Shown: positions 52,637-62,064, counted from the first letter of the stretch. The stretch: DNA of 64,000 nt from Lacticaseibacillus paracasei subsp. paracasei (GCF_000829035.1 NZ_AP012541.1:496001-560000), one strand, 5' to 3'. A program made the numbers and translations. The notes: a model not told the origin generated them from the sequence alone.

Positions 52637-53350
52637 TTACAGCTGCGTTGTCTGCACATTGCTGGTATAGCGTGACGTGACTTTTTCAAGATAGCGCTGT
52701 CCCCAAGTTAAGACGGTGCAGACAACGGCATAAAGCAAAGCGACCAGTGAATACATCAATAATGGCTGATAGTTCTCAGCAGCGATCTGCTGACTCACCT
52801 GAAACATTTCGACGATAGTGATCGAAGCCGCCAGTGAGGTGTCCTTGACGAGACTGATAAAACTGTTTGATAGTGGCGGGACGGCCGTGCGTAGTGCTTG
52901 CGGAATGATAATTTCACGCAGAACCAAGCGCCGCGGCAAGCCGACTGAGTAGGCAGCCTCCCATTGACCGTGATCAATCGACAGCAGCGCCGCTCGAATT
53001 GTTTCAGCACAATAAGCCCCCGTGTTCAACGAAAAGGTGATGATACCGGCAACCACTGGATCGAGTTTGATACCGTGAGGAAAAATGCCCGGAATGATCA
53101 GACTTGGTAGCCCAAAGAAGACAATGAACAACTGCACCAGCAACGGGGTTGAACGGAAAAGCCAAACATAAAATGAAGCGAAGCCTTTTGCAAAGGTGAT
53201 CCAAAAGCCTTTTCGTACCGAGATGCGCGTCAGTGCCGTGATCAATGCAATGATGAGGCCAATCGCGAATGAAACTAGCGCGATAGGGATCGTGTATTTG
53301 ATTCCCGCCGCCGCCATTTGTGGAACGGCATCGGCAACAATTTTCCACAT
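52637..53350 (-). CDS. Amino-acid ABC transporter, permease
   Basis: 237 residues with four or five membrane spans. HisM-type permease marks: FASFYVWLFRSTPLLVQLFI, LNTGAYCAETIRAALLSIDHGQWEAA (EAA loop contacting the ATPase) and PQALRTAVPPLSNSFISLVKDTSL. Encoded 31 bases upstream of the binding protein. No ATPase gene is next to them, so it must use one encoded elsewhere. Directly downstream of the T-box leader. Confidence 0.88.
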   Translation of the reverse strand: MWKIVADAVPQMAAAGIKYTIPIALVSFAIGLIIALITALTRISVRKGFWITFAKGFASFYVWLFRSTPLLVQLFIVFFGLPSLIIPGIFPHGIKLDPVVAGIITFSLNTGAYCAETIRAALLSIDHGQWEAAYSVGLPRRLVLREIIIPQALRTAVPPLSNSFISLVKDTSLAASITIVEMFQVSQQIAAENYQPLLMYSLVALLYAVVCTVLTWGQRYLEKVTSRYTSNVQTTQL

Positions 53351-53485
53351 ACTTTTTCCTCCTTGAATCGACTCACACAGGCGTGATAGGTTGATTGAAG
53401 TGGGTTGCGCGCGTCCCTGATCGTGCTCAGAAATGCGATCACAGGCGTAGAAACCTGCCCATAAACGTGCCTGTGATCGCTCTAC

Positions 53486-53757
53486 AAAAAAATCCGCCCA
53501 AGTCTATTGTGACAATAGACAAGGACGGATTTTCCGCGTTACCACCTTGATTAACCGATCGAAATCGATTCTCTCTAAGTACTTCGCAAGTTTGCGTTAT
53601 ACCCTGACTCAGTAACGGGAGTGCCCGTCAGTTGCTTGCAAGATGTGTTCGCAACTGAATGCTTCAAAAGACCATCTTCGCCAGTGCCCGATCATTGTCT
53701 TTCACCAAATGACAACTCGCTGCGGACCTTCGACTGGTTACTCATCTTTTCGTCTGT
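53486..53757 (-). promoter_or_regulatory. T-box leader, specifier reads ATG (Met)
   Basis: On the minus strand: stem I base AAAAGA/TCTTTT (about 53750 and 53670), the T-box AAGGTGGTAACGCGG at 53533-53547, and a terminator CCGTCC...GGGCGGATTTTTTT at 53490-53532. The specifier loop reads GCGAAG-ATG-G, with the codon complement at 53673-53675. Uncharged tRNA-Met would stabilise the antiterminator and turn on the permease operon. GAT (Asp) one base earlier is a less likely reading. Confidence 0.8.
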
Positions 53758-53771
53758 GTGATATTGACATC

Positions 53772-53800
53772 ACATTAGGCTAAAAAACGATTGTTGTCAA
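53772..53800 (-). promoter_or_regulatory. Promoter of the T-box-controlled ABC operon
   Basis: Minus-strand -35 TTGACA (53795-53800), 17-base spacer, -10 TAATGT (53772-53777), about 15 bases before stem I. Confidence 0.75.
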
Positions 53801-53819
53801 TAGTGAGTGTAGAAGGTTT

Positions 53820-54085
53820 CTAACCGCGGCTGTTTACGCTCTTTTAAACGCGTGCACAGGCGCAGAAACCTGCACATAAGGACCTCAAGCACAATGATAA
53901 AGTACGGTCATCGCACTTGAGGCCACTTATGCTCCGGTTTCTAACCGCGGCTGCTTACGCTCTTTTAAACGCGTGCACAGGCGCAGAAACCTGCACATAA
54001 GGACCTCAAGCACAATGACAAAGTACGGTCATCGCACTTGAGGCCACTTATGCTCCGGTTTCTAACCGCGCCTGCTTACGCTCTC
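53820..54085. repeat. Two tandem copies of a long-hairpin repeat (about 120 bp)
   Basis: The unit from GGTTTCTAACCGCGGCTG to ACTTATGCTCC occurs at about 53816-53934 and again at about 53935-54056, with a third start (GGTTTCTAACCGCGCCTG) at 54057. Within each unit AGAAACC...ATAAG..CCTCAAG pairs with CTTGAGG..CTTAT..GGTTTCT, making one long imperfect hairpin centred on AAAGTACGG. A diverged relative is at 56930-57015. No coding potential. Confidence 0.75.
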
Positions 54086-54176
54086 CGCCTAAAGTCCAGT
54101 GACTTTCCAAAATAAGTGCGGTATATTTAACGCAGAGTGAATAATTGAAACGCTTTAAGGCTTCAAGGAGGGCAAT

Positions 54177-55088
54177 ATGAAAAAAGCATGGGTTTACGGG
54201 TTAGCTGCCATGCTTGGCTTGGGTGTATCAGCGGTGATTGCTAATCAGGCATCAGCTTCCGCAGCAACAGTGCCGATTGTGATTCAATCAGCGACATCGA
54301 AATGCGACACTGATTCTGCGCCGGATCATGGAGCATCAAAATCAGCGATCGTACCACCGCTTGCTGACAACAAGGTTGAAGTACCAATTGTCACGGTTTC
54401 AAGCGATGATGATCAAAAGGCGGGCAATACCAGCAGTGCGGATAGTTCATCGGTTTCATCGAGTCAGCAAAATGGGGCAGCAACATCGGACACAGGTGCG
54501 GAAACTGTGGGCAGTCAAGCACCTGTCACAAACGGGAATGTTACATCGTCAGCAACCGCGCAGCAAGATGATCGTGATGCACACCCGTCAGTTTCTGAAC
54601 CAATGATTAAAACGGCACAAGAAGTTAATGCGACAGAAGCAAGCTCGTCTAAAGCACCGACGAGTAAAGAGCGGGATGAACAGGCAATTGTTGCTGCAGC
54701 GCAAGCGGCAACACATGATAATGTGAAATCAGGCCGCACAATATCTGTGGTCCCGGAGAGTGTGACTTCTTTTATCGGTTCAGCCCATAAGCAGCCGCAG
54801 AATGCTTTTGAGATTATTTGGCAGGCGTTGATTGAGACTGTTCAGATGCGACAGCAATGCCCAACAAATCTGATTCAAAATTTAGTGCTGGGGATGCCGC
54901 AGCCGAATTTTGACGTTGTGCAATCGACATTTATCGCAACGAAAAGGGAACTCAGCAAGACGTTTTCTTCGCCTGTTTTTGGGAAGTCCCTTCAACTAGA
55001 TAGCCTGTCGCCGTTCAATCAGGTTTTTGGCAAGATGATCAACTTGATCGATCAAGTGTTGTTGACACATCTTGTTTTCCCAGATTAA
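54177..55088 (+). CDS. Secreted Ser/Thr-rich protein of unknown function
   Basis: 303 residues, ATG after AAGGAGG. Signal peptide MKKAWVYGLAAMLGLGVSAV then ANQASASA, cleaved near residue 30. Residues 55-185 are low-complexity Ser/Thr/Ala/Asp (SSADSSSVSSSQQNGAATSD), probably an extended wall-spanning linker. The C-terminal 100 residues form a helical domain (FEIIWQALIETVQMRQQCPT, LIQNLVLGMPQPNF). No sortase motif or known wall-binding repeat is seen. Monocistronic with a terminator. Function not recognised. Confidence 0.6.
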   Translation: MKKAWVYGLAAMLGLGVSAVIANQASASAATVPIVIQSATSKCDTDSAPDHGASKSAIVPPLADNKVEVPIVTVSSDDDQKAGNTSSADSSSVSSSQQNGAATSDTGAETVGSQAPVTNGNVTSSATAQQDDRDAHPSVSEPMIKTAQEVNATEASSSKAPTSKERDEQAIVAAAQAATHDNVKSGRTISVVPESVTSFIGSAHKQPQNAFEIIWQALIETVQMRQQCPTNLIQNLVLGMPQPNFDVVQSTFIATKRELSKTFSSPVFGKSLQLDSLSPFNQVFGKMINLIDQVLLTHLVFPD

Positions 55089-55137
55089 CTTACTTAAATA
55101 GTTCCGTGATGGTGAATGAAAGGCGACTAAATTTGTC

Positions 55138-55174
55138 AACGGGTTCTTCTTAGTCAGAGGGGAGCCCGTTTTTT
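55138..55174 (+). terminator. Terminator after the secreted-protein gene
   Basis: AACGGGTTC and GAGCCCGTT pair, followed by a T run. Confidence 0.8.
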
Positions 55175-55360
55175 GATGGCACTGACACGTTTTTTGAATG
55201 GCCCCAAAACTTGATGACCGTAAAAAAAGCCTATCTCTTCAGTATTCGTTACAAACACGAAGAGGCATAGACTTTTCAGAAATAACAGCTGATCAAGCGG
55301 TATGCGCGATTGTCAGGCATTTCCGGCTTTTGGGTTGATCGGCTATTGTTTTGGTCACTT

Positions 55361-56749
55361 TTAATTTTCTTCGGCACCTAATCTGGCGACAGCAACGGCT
55401 TTTCGAACTTTGACCGCGTGCGCCACGAGGCCGACAGCCAGACCAACACCAGCCGGAACTAACCAGCCAAGGCCCATGCCAGCAAACGGCAGGAAATGTA
55501 ATTGGAAACTGTGCAATGCCAGACCAAGCGCACTTTGACTGACAAAGGCTGGAAAGGCAGCAAACATGTCGAGAACGGCTGGGACTGCGGTGAAGCCGAC
55601 AACGAACCGATACACCAGTGGATCATGATGGAATGCCTTGCCGAAAACGGAAAGGAGAATCAATACCATTGAGAAAGGATAGAGGAACATCAGCATCGGG
55701 ACAGACCAAGCGATGATTTGCTCCAAACCAAAGTTCGCCGTTAAGAAGGATAGAAAACTGGTCAGTGCCAACCAGACACGATAACTGACCTTTGGAAAAT
55801 GACGGTGGAAATCTTGCGCAAACGCAGCAACCAAGCCAACTGCAGTGGTGAGACAGGTCAACGTCAACAATGTTGCCAGAACCGCATGACCAGCAGCACC
55901 GAAGTAATAGGTTACAACTTGGTTAAAAGCAGTCCCACCTTCAGGGCTAAGTTTGAAGTGAGCCAATGACATGCTGCCGAGCAGGATTAAGGCAACATAG
56001 ATCAGACCAATCCAGCTAGTTGCCATCACGCCGGCTTTTGCAGTCGACTTGGCCACATCGTCATCATTTTTTAAGCCGAGACCGCGAACTGCTGTGACCA
56101 CGGTAACGCCAAAGGCTAAGGCAGCCAAAGCATCCATCGTGTTGTACCCTTGTAGGAAACCATTCATGAAGCTAGCATTTTTATAAGCTGCTGTGACAGT
56201 TTGGGTTGCTGGATTTCCCATTGGATGGGAGAAACCAATAAAGAAGACGAAGAATAGCAAGACAAGGAAAACTGGATTGAGAATTTTGCCAACAGCCGTT
56301 GTGATTTTGCGTTCCTTGTAGGATAGGAAAAAGGCGGCGGCAAAGAATAAGGCCGAGAAGACCAGCAGACCAACCTGCGCCCACTCTTTTGGCAGCATCG
56401 GCAAGACGCCGGTTGTAAAGGACACGGTTGCGGTCCGCGGTGTACCGAACATCGGGCCAATGGTAGCGTGAATTAAAACCATGAAAGCAAGAGCGAAAAA
56501 GCGGCCAAGTGGACGACCAATATCATACACACCTTCTGCATGCGTAGCGGCAATCGCCAACACACCGAGCAGCGGCAATGCAACCGCTGTGACTAAGAAG
56601 CCAAGCATTGCTGGAAACCAGTTGGCACCAGCGAGTTGACCGAGGTGCAGTGGAAAAATTAAATTGCCAGCGCCGAAGAAGAGACCGAACAAAAGTGATA
56701 CAATGACGACATAATCGCGGGTTTTGAGCTTCTTTTCAGATAATTCCAT
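55361..56749 (-). CDS. brnQ: Branched-chain amino acid:cation symporter BrnQ
   Basis: 462 residues and about twelve membrane spans. BrnQ/LIVCS marks: DYVVIVSLLFGLFFGAGNLI, FPLHLGQLAGANWFPAMLGF, GRFFALAFMVLIHATIGPMF and GYNTMDALAALAFGVTVV. It imports Ile, Leu and Val with Na+ or H+. A T-box with an Ile-type specifier lies in its leader, matching the substrate. The 271-bp gap before it toward 55089 has only the terminator of the convergent gene. Confidence 0.92.
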   Translation of the reverse strand: MELSEKKLKTRDYVVIVSLLFGLFFGAGNLIFPLHLGQLAGANWFPAMLGFLVTAVALPLLGVLAIAATHAEGVYDIGRPLGRFFALAFMVLIHATIGPMFGTPRTATVSFTTGVLPMLPKEWAQVGLLVFSALFFAAAFFLSYKERKITTAVGKILNPVFLVLLFFVFFIGFSHPMGNPATQTVTAAYKNASFMNGFLQGYNTMDALAALAFGVTVVTAVRGLGLKNDDDVAKSTAKAGVMATSWIGLIYVALILLGSMSLAHFKLSPEGGTAFNQVVTYYFGAAGHAVLATLLTLTCLTTAVGLVAAFAQDFHRHFPKVSYRVWLALTSFLSFLTANFGLEQIIAWSVPMLMFLYPFSMVLILLSVFGKAFHHDPLVYRFVVGFTAVPAVLDMFAAFPAFVSQSALGLALHSFQLHFLPFAGMGLGWLVPAGVGLAVGLVAHAVKVRKAVAVARLGAEEN

Positions 56750-56929
56750 TTGAGTTCCTCCAGTGTTTTTAGATGTATCATTGATTCATTAATTTGGCAG
56801 CTAATGTGGCTAATGTCAGATTCCAATTGCATCACACCCTTCAATGGTTTGAGTTACATGTTTGCTAGGCGAAAATTCAAGCTTGAGGAAGCGCTTCTGC
56901 TCGCGCTCCGCTATAACGCGTTCGTCAGC

Positions 56930-57015
56930 CCAGAAACCTGCGTGTAAGGACCTTGGTCGCAATGGTCAAAGTCCGACCATCACGCCCAAGGCCGCTTACA
57001 CTCCGATTTCTAACC
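56930..57015. repeat. Diverged long-hairpin repeat, relative of 53820-54085
   Basis: CAGAAACCTGCGTGTAAGGA ... CCGCTTACACTCCGATTTCT keeps the outer arms of the 54-kb repeat. The inner stem is CCTTGG.CGCAATGGTC with GACCATCACG.CCAAGG instead of CCTCAAG...CTTGAGG, so both arms changed together. Confidence 0.65.
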
Positions 57016-57039
57016 GGGTTGACTCATGCTCACACAAAA

Positions 57040-57290
57040 AAGTCGCCCTTAGATTTTTCTAAGGGCGACTTTGCGCGGTACCACCTTAATTCACCAAAGC
57101 CAGCTGCGCCTTGGTCTTCATCGCATACGGTCCAATGACGATATGCTAGCACTGTAATGGGTGCCCCCATGACACGTTACTGAAGTTCGGTGTCCTGCTT
57201 GAAAGGGATATTCGCCATATCATGAATGCTTCCTCACACCAACCGAAGCTCGCTGTATTCACAGACACGGGTACTTGTCTTTCGCGTTGC
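57040..57290 (-). promoter_or_regulatory. T-box leader of brnQ, specifier reads ATC (Ile)
   Basis: Minus strand: T-box AAGGTGGTACCGCGC at 57073-57087 and terminator AGTCGCCCTT/AAGGGCGACT plus T run at 57041-57070. Stem I base GAAAG/CTTTC; the specifier loop reads GCGAAT-ATC-C with the codon complement at 57207-57209, the same geometry as the Met leader. Uncharged tRNA-Ile would induce the transporter. Confidence 0.8.
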
Positions 57291-57307
57291 ATTTATATTT
57301 GATTTTC

Positions 57308-57335
57308 AGTTTAGCATGGATTGTTTTCTTGTCAA
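57308..57335 (-). promoter_or_regulatory. Promoter of the brnQ T-box leader
   Basis: Minus-strand -35 TTGACA (57330-57335), 16-base spacer, -10 TAAACT (57308-57313). Confidence 0.7.
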
Positions 57336-57753
57336 TAACTAATTGAAATTTAATCAAAAAATGCTTTTGTCCGATTTGCGTAAAAATGGCACAAGAAGTT
57401 TTCTTCACAATGTTGAAGCTGATTGAATAAATAAACTTATTTGATAAATCAATATTAGCTGAAACCTGCAAGCCTATCGAGTTAATTATATTGATCATTA
57501 TTGGGTCAGTTAACGAGTTTTTAAGAAAAATGATTTTTTAATTTTAAATATGACTTGAATGGAAAGCGCAGAGTGATTAAAGCAAAAATGTGAAACCGCT
57601 AACAACCACTATATAAATAACTAAGTAAATCACAAGTGCTAATGTGGTGCATAAAGAGCTATTTATATGCCATAATACTATCAGTAGGAGAAAATTGAAG
57701 CCAAGTCATATACAAAACCCGATATTAAAGGGATCTGCGCCAGCTCTAATTCA
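57336..57753. other. AT-rich intergenic region before the WxL cluster
   Basis: About 420 bases without a credible gene between the brnQ promoter and the WxL promoter. A 79-codon minus-strand frame (57259-57498) overlaps the T-box and is not supported. Long A/T tracts could serve regulator binding, but I see no strong dyad. Confidence 0.5.
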
Positions 57754-57782
57754 TTGATTCTTCTCGCTCAATCCTGTATTAT
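57754..57782 (+). promoter_or_regulatory. Promoter of the first WxL gene
   Basis: -35 TTGATT (57754-57759), 17-base spacer, -10 TATTAT (57777-57782), about 50 bases before the ATG. TGGAGG at 57822-57827 is the ribosome site. Confidence 0.6.
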
Positions 57783-57837
57783 GAGTAGCATAGAGAGAGA
57801 TAAATGAATTTCAATAACGATATGGAGGCAAAAAGTG

Positions 57838-58506
57838 ATGAAAAAAGTTAACTATATTGCAGCCGGAATTTCCGCATTAACAATTGCTGGACTCCTGTTG
57901 CCAACTGGCCAAGTTTTCGCTGCTGATATTAACAAAGCATCTGTAGCTGAAGTTAACATTCAGGGTGGACCAATTACCTTAGATCAAGTGCCAGATCTAA
58001 ACTTTGGAACTATTGAGATTGATAAGTTAATTGCTGGTGAGGTTAGCCAACCGCTTGTTGATAATACCGTTCCAGTTGGTCCCGTTAAAACTGCCGCTGA
58101 TCCCAAGGACGGTAATGCAACCGGTGATTTAAGCGTCACCGATAACCGCGGTACGAACGTTGGTTGGGAGCTGACAGCGCAACTTGGCGATATGAAAAAT
58201 GCAGGTGGTAAGGCATTGGCGGGTTCAATGATCCTTAAAGGGACCGATATTAAGACTGATAATGTAAGCCTTAATGCGATTAACCCAGGCGCCGCTCTTC
58301 CAGAATTAGTCATTGGCGGCGCTGCAGTGTCTGTCTGGAAAGCTAATGCTGCCACTGGCACAGACGATGGTCAGGGACAGGGGAAAAACACTGCTGTCAT
58401 CAAAAATGCGGGTGGCACGACCCTTAAACTGAAACAGAATTTGACACCAACAGCAGGACAATACCAAGCGGCCATCACCTGGACTTTAGCCGACGCACCT
58501 AAGTAA
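57838..58506 (+). CDS. WxL-domain surface protein 1
   Basis: 222 residues from ATG 57838; GTG 57835 is less likely. Signal peptide MKKVNYIAAGISALTIAGLL to VFAAD, cleaved near residue 29. The WxL domain fills the rest: first motif GWELTAQLGDMKN near 120 and terminal motif AAITWTLADAPK, the two W-x-L marks that bind peptidoglycan. Likely exported and held non-covalently on the wall together with the DUF916 protein downstream. A terminator follows, so it is probably made in excess over the rest of the cluster. Confidence 0.9.
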   Translation: MKKVNYIAAGISALTIAGLLLPTGQVFAADINKASVAEVNIQGGPITLDQVPDLNFGTIEIDKLIAGEVSQPLVDNTVPVGPVKTAADPKDGNATGDLSVTDNRGTNVGWELTAQLGDMKNAGGKALAGSMILKGTDIKTDNVSLNAINPGAALPELVIGGAAVSVWKANAATGTDDGQGQGKNTAVIKNAGGTTLKLKQNLTPTAGQYQAAITWTLADAPK

Positions 58507-58523
58507 TCTATGGCACCTAAACT

Positions 58524-58553
58524 AAGGGGCAGCGGTCATTCGCTGCCCTTTTC
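58524..58553 (+). terminator. Intra-cluster terminator after WxL 1
   Basis: AAGGGGCAGCG and CGCTGCCCTT pair around GTCATT, then TTTC; only 20 bases before the DUF916 ATG. Partial read-through would set the ratio of the two products. Confidence 0.7.
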
Positions 58554-58573
58554 ATGACTGTGGGGGCGGAACC

Positions 58574-59593
58574 ATGAAAAAGAAAATCATTTTCAGCCTG
58601 TTGGCAATTCTGAGCTTGTTGTGGTTCGGCGGTGCCCATCAGGTTCAGGCAGCTGAAGGCGCTGGCTTTACTATCAGCCCGGCGTTGCCGCAAAATCAAA
58701 TTGATCAATCAACCTATTTTAATTTGCTGGTAAAACCCGGCGAGACCCAGCGGCTGTTGATTTATGTTAAGAACACAACAAAAAGTGCTAAAAAGTTGAA
58801 GGTCAGTGCGGTCAGTGCGTTCACTCAAAGTAATGGTACGTTAGGCTATTACCCAAATAAACACACAGACAAGTCCGCTGAGTACACTTTTTCCGGGCTG
58901 ACCGAAGCACCTAAAACAATTGATGTTGGTGCTGAGGCACAAGTGCCAGTCACGTTTGATGTGAAGATTCCTGAAAAGGGTTTCACCGGTCAAATTCTCG
59001 GCAGTTTATACGTTGAAGATCCCACGGTGCATAAAAGCGGCGGCAGTGGCATGGCGATTAACAACAAGTTCGCCATGCTTGTCGGAGTTGTTTTGCAGAC
59101 TTCGGAGGCCAAGGTGGCACCAGAATTGAAGCTGATGGATGTCAAACCGGGCACTCAGGATAATCAGGCCAGCGTCTTAGCCACCATTCAGAATATCAAA
59201 CCTCGTTTATTTGGCGAGATAACACTTGATGGCAAAGTTTATCGGCAAGGCTCAAAAGACCCTTACCTGACACGTTCGGAAAAAGGGTGGTCATTTGCCC
59301 CAAACTCGCATTTTGACTACGCCATTTTCTCCAAAGAGGCACTGGCACCGGGCACCTATACGCTTGATTTAACAGTCAAAGGTGCTGACAAAACTTGGCA
59401 TTGGCGCCGGAACTTTACGATTACGCAGCAGCAGGCGGATGTCATTGAAGAAAAACTGGGACGTGCCCCACAAACCCCTTGGCTATGGATTATCATTGCG
59501 ATCATACTGGCGCTTGTGATCTTGATCCTGCTGTGGTTAATTTGGCGCCAACGACGCAAAAGGAGGGAGACCGATGAGACGAAACAAGCCTAG
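58574..59593 (+). CDS. DUF916/DUF3324 WxL-interacting protein, membrane-anchored
   Basis: 339 residues. Signal peptide MKKKIIFSLLAILSLLWFGG to VQAAEG. DUF916 (about 30-155) has FTISPALPQNQIDQSTYFNL, LLIYVKNTTKSAKKLKV and TGQILGSLYVEDP. DUF3324 (about 165-290) has MLVGVVLQTSEAKVAPELKL and WSFAPNSHFDYAIF. A C-terminal membrane helix (WLWIIIAIILALVILILLWL) ends in a basic tail. Such proteins hold WxL proteins at the surface. It overlaps the next gene by 20 bases. Confidence 0.9.
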   Translation: MKKKIIFSLLAILSLLWFGGAHQVQAAEGAGFTISPALPQNQIDQSTYFNLLVKPGETQRLLIYVKNTTKSAKKLKVSAVSAFTQSNGTLGYYPNKHTDKSAEYTFSGLTEAPKTIDVGAEAQVPVTFDVKIPEKGFTGQILGSLYVEDPTVHKSGGSGMAINNKFAMLVGVVLQTSEAKVAPELKLMDVKPGTQDNQASVLATIQNIKPRLFGEITLDGKVYRQGSKDPYLTRSEKGWSFAPNSHFDYAIFSKEALAPGTYTLDLTVKGADKTWHWRRNFTITQQQADVIEEKLGRAPQTPWLWIIIAIILALVILILLWLIWRQRRKRRETDETKQA

Positions 59594-59951
59594 TTTTTGG
59601 ATCATGCTGCTCATGACAATGAGTCTCATGGTCGGCGTTGGCGCGAAGGCGCAGCAAGTTCAGGCAGACACTTCTGTTGCACAAGTTGAACTTGTTGGTG
59701 AACTTCCGTCAACGAACCCTGATCCTAACCCAACGCCAACCCCTGATCCGACACCAAAGCCAGAACCGGTTTATCATCAAACCACTGATCAGCATGGTCA
59801 AGCCACGCCGCTAACCCATACAGGCTATCTGCCGCAAACCGGCAATGCTGTTCAACTTTGGTACGTGGTCATTGGGGTTGAACTTCTGATTATTGTCATT
59901 TTAGGCATCGTGTTACTACGCGGCCGATCACGGCAGGGAGGTAAAAAATGA
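59574..59951 (+). CDS. Small LPQTG sortase-anchored protein
   Basis: 125 residues, ATG 59574 after AAAGGAGGGAGA. Signal peptide about 1-31 (WIMLLMTMSLMVGVGA). A Pro-rich linker of repeated PxPTP (NPTPTPDPTPKPEP) precedes the sorting signal LPQTG at about 85-89, a membrane helix (WYVVIGVELLIIVILGIVLL) and the basic tail RGRSRQGGKK. A sortase would link it covalently to peptidoglycan. Likely an anchor partner in the WxL complex. It overlaps the following gene by 4 bases. Confidence 0.85.
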   Translation: MRRNKPSFWIMLLMTMSLMVGVGAKAQQVQADTSVAQVELVGELPSTNPDPNPTPTPDPTPKPEPVYHQTTDQHGQATPLTHTGYLPQTGNAVQLWYVVIGVELLIIVILGIVLLRGRSRQGGKK

Positions 59952-61944
59952 AAAAGAAAACCTTTATCATGATTTGCCTCACGGTGATCTTCGGCATGGT
60001 GCTTGGTCCGCTGCAGTCAGTGGCTGCAGCGGAGGCAACTTGGCCGAGTGGCACGTATCCCGCTCCAGCAACAGGAAGTTTTACCCGATTGAATGGTCTT
60101 TTTGATCGGGTGTCGACAGATTCGAGCCCAATTAAAAGCGGCACAGATGAAGTCGGCTTTGAACTGAATGCGGATCAAGCAAGCAGGTCGGTTCTGTTTG
60201 GAGCAAGACGCCTTTTGTTGATCTAAGCAAAGATAAATTCACATTGGACATGCAAATTTATTTAGGTAATAAAACTGGTGGTGCAGACGGGCTTGCTTTT
60301 GCGTTGGCCGGTACCAAACCCACAAAATCAGGAAATGGTGGTGCATCATTGGGGATTTGGGGTTTGCCAGAAATGTCAAGCGGTGCTAGTTCCGCTTCTG
60401 TAGCCGCAACAGGAACCCAAAACAGTTTTGCCGTTGTTGTTGACACAAAAAAAACCTTTGACTCATTGAGAAGCGGGATGGACAAGGCCATCAATTATCC
60501 AATCTTTGGGTCAACTGATCAGTATATCGGTTCTGGTTATCCTGGTCAGGCGGGTATGTATAAGATTGGTGGTCCGTTTTGGCGGACAGAGTTGGTTTTT
60601 ACGGATTCCGGAACAGGACTTAAAAACCGCGCTGATTACCTGAGCAATCGGGTCACTAATGGAAGCTGGTCTAACTTAGTTGTTAGCTGGGCAAAATCTG
60701 CTAATGGTGGCACCTTGACGTATCAGTTAAAAGGTACAAATATCAGTTACTCGATTCCTTGGACGAATGCACAAATCCAGTCAATCTTCGGCAGCACGAA
60801 ACTTTTCTTGGGTTTCACGAGCGCGACGGGGGCCGCATCAGAGCCCCACGTTGTTGGCATCAAGAGCTTAGCTGACTTCAATACAGTTAGCGGAACGGTT
60901 ACCTTGAAACAAGGTAATGATCCTGTCACTTTTGATAAACCCTTAAACATCGGCGATAAGTTGATGTATGAGTACGCGCTTGATGTGAATAATATTGATG
61001 GTCGTCCGTGGAAGGCTACAAATATCGTCTTGCCAAAAGGAGAATATCTCGATTACTTGAATTCAGGCGGAGCTCCAGCAAAACCCGGCGATAATTTGGC
61101 AGTTAATGTGACGATCGGTTCTGAGACGAAGACAGCACATGCGATTGTTCAAAGCGACAATCTCTCGGCCGTTATTACCGATATGCCTGAATTTCCTAAC
61201 AACACAGAATCGCTTGTTAAATTTAGCCTGCCTGTGCAGGTGCAAAAGCATAACGCTACCACCATTAAGTATGTGACTCATGCTGCAGGTAATCTAACAG
61301 GTGGTGCACCAAGTAATAGTTACAAATTAACAAACACGGTTGATAATTCCGACAGCGTTAAATATAGTATTGCCGCCTTTGATCCAGGCGAACTGTCCTT
61401 ACTGGTTGTGCCAAACTTTTATTTTCAAAAACTTAAAGTGGGGGAACCGGAGCCAGTTGATCCGGAAGTAGCAGATGTTATTGCAGGGATTCCTGGTCAA
61501 GGCAAACTGAATTCTAGCTCAGAAATAGCACCCGATAAATGGCTCATCAATAACTCACAGAATGTCTCTGCACCTGGCAAGTACCTTGAAGTCAAAGACA
61601 CACGTCCAGATAAACCAGGCTGGCGTTTGTCGATGAAACTGTCACCATTCACACATGCTGATGATTATGTTCTTGGCGATAATGGCGATAAGGGCGGTGG
61701 GAAAGCTGAGATGGTGCTGTTTGATGTCAATAGCCAAACAGATTTCGAAGTGACTAGGATTAAGGATAATAACCAAGATAGTGTTGTGAAGGTAATGCAG
61801 GCAGGGACGACCGAACCAAATTGGTCACTTGGTGATGCCGCATCCAGTACGCAAGCACTGCTGTCTGTACAGAGAACGCCTTCTGTACATGCGGGCAAGT
61901 ACAGTTCCACTGCAACATGGACGTTAGCAAACGCCCCGCAGTAA
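59948..61944 (+). pseudogene. Large WxL protein with a lectin-like domain, frameshifted at about 60180
   Basis: ATG 59948 begins a signal peptide (MKKKTFIMICLTVIFGMVLG, VAAAEATW). The first frame ends at 60226 after DQASRSVLFGARRLLLI. In the adjacent frame KQVGSVWSKTPFVDLSKDKF continues directly into TLDMQIYLGNKTGGADGLAF, so one base is missing near GATCAAGCAAGCAGG. The long second part has an L-type-lectin pattern (GGADGLAFALAGTKP, SLGIWGLPE, NSFAVVVDT) and a C-terminal WxL domain (PGWRLSMKLSPF, TATWTLANAPQ). An intact gene would make a roughly 665-residue wall adhesin. Possibly a sequencing error. Confidence 0.8.
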
Positions 61945-62064
61945 TAGCGAAATAAGTCAAAAAATTCAAGATCTCCTTGAAATGAAACACTCATGAGAAT
62001 ATGATGTGCTTATCTCTTAGATTAAAGGCAAGTCAGTCATGAGCACAGACAAAGGGGTCTTAGG

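Noticed and set aside
53820..54085. Tandem repeats considered as a CRISPR array
   Set aside because: Units are about 120 bp, near-identical throughout and self-complementary; no variable spacers and no cas genes.
57259..57498. 79-codon minus-strand frame upstream of the WxL cluster
   Set aside because: Overlaps the brnQ T-box leader and its promoter.
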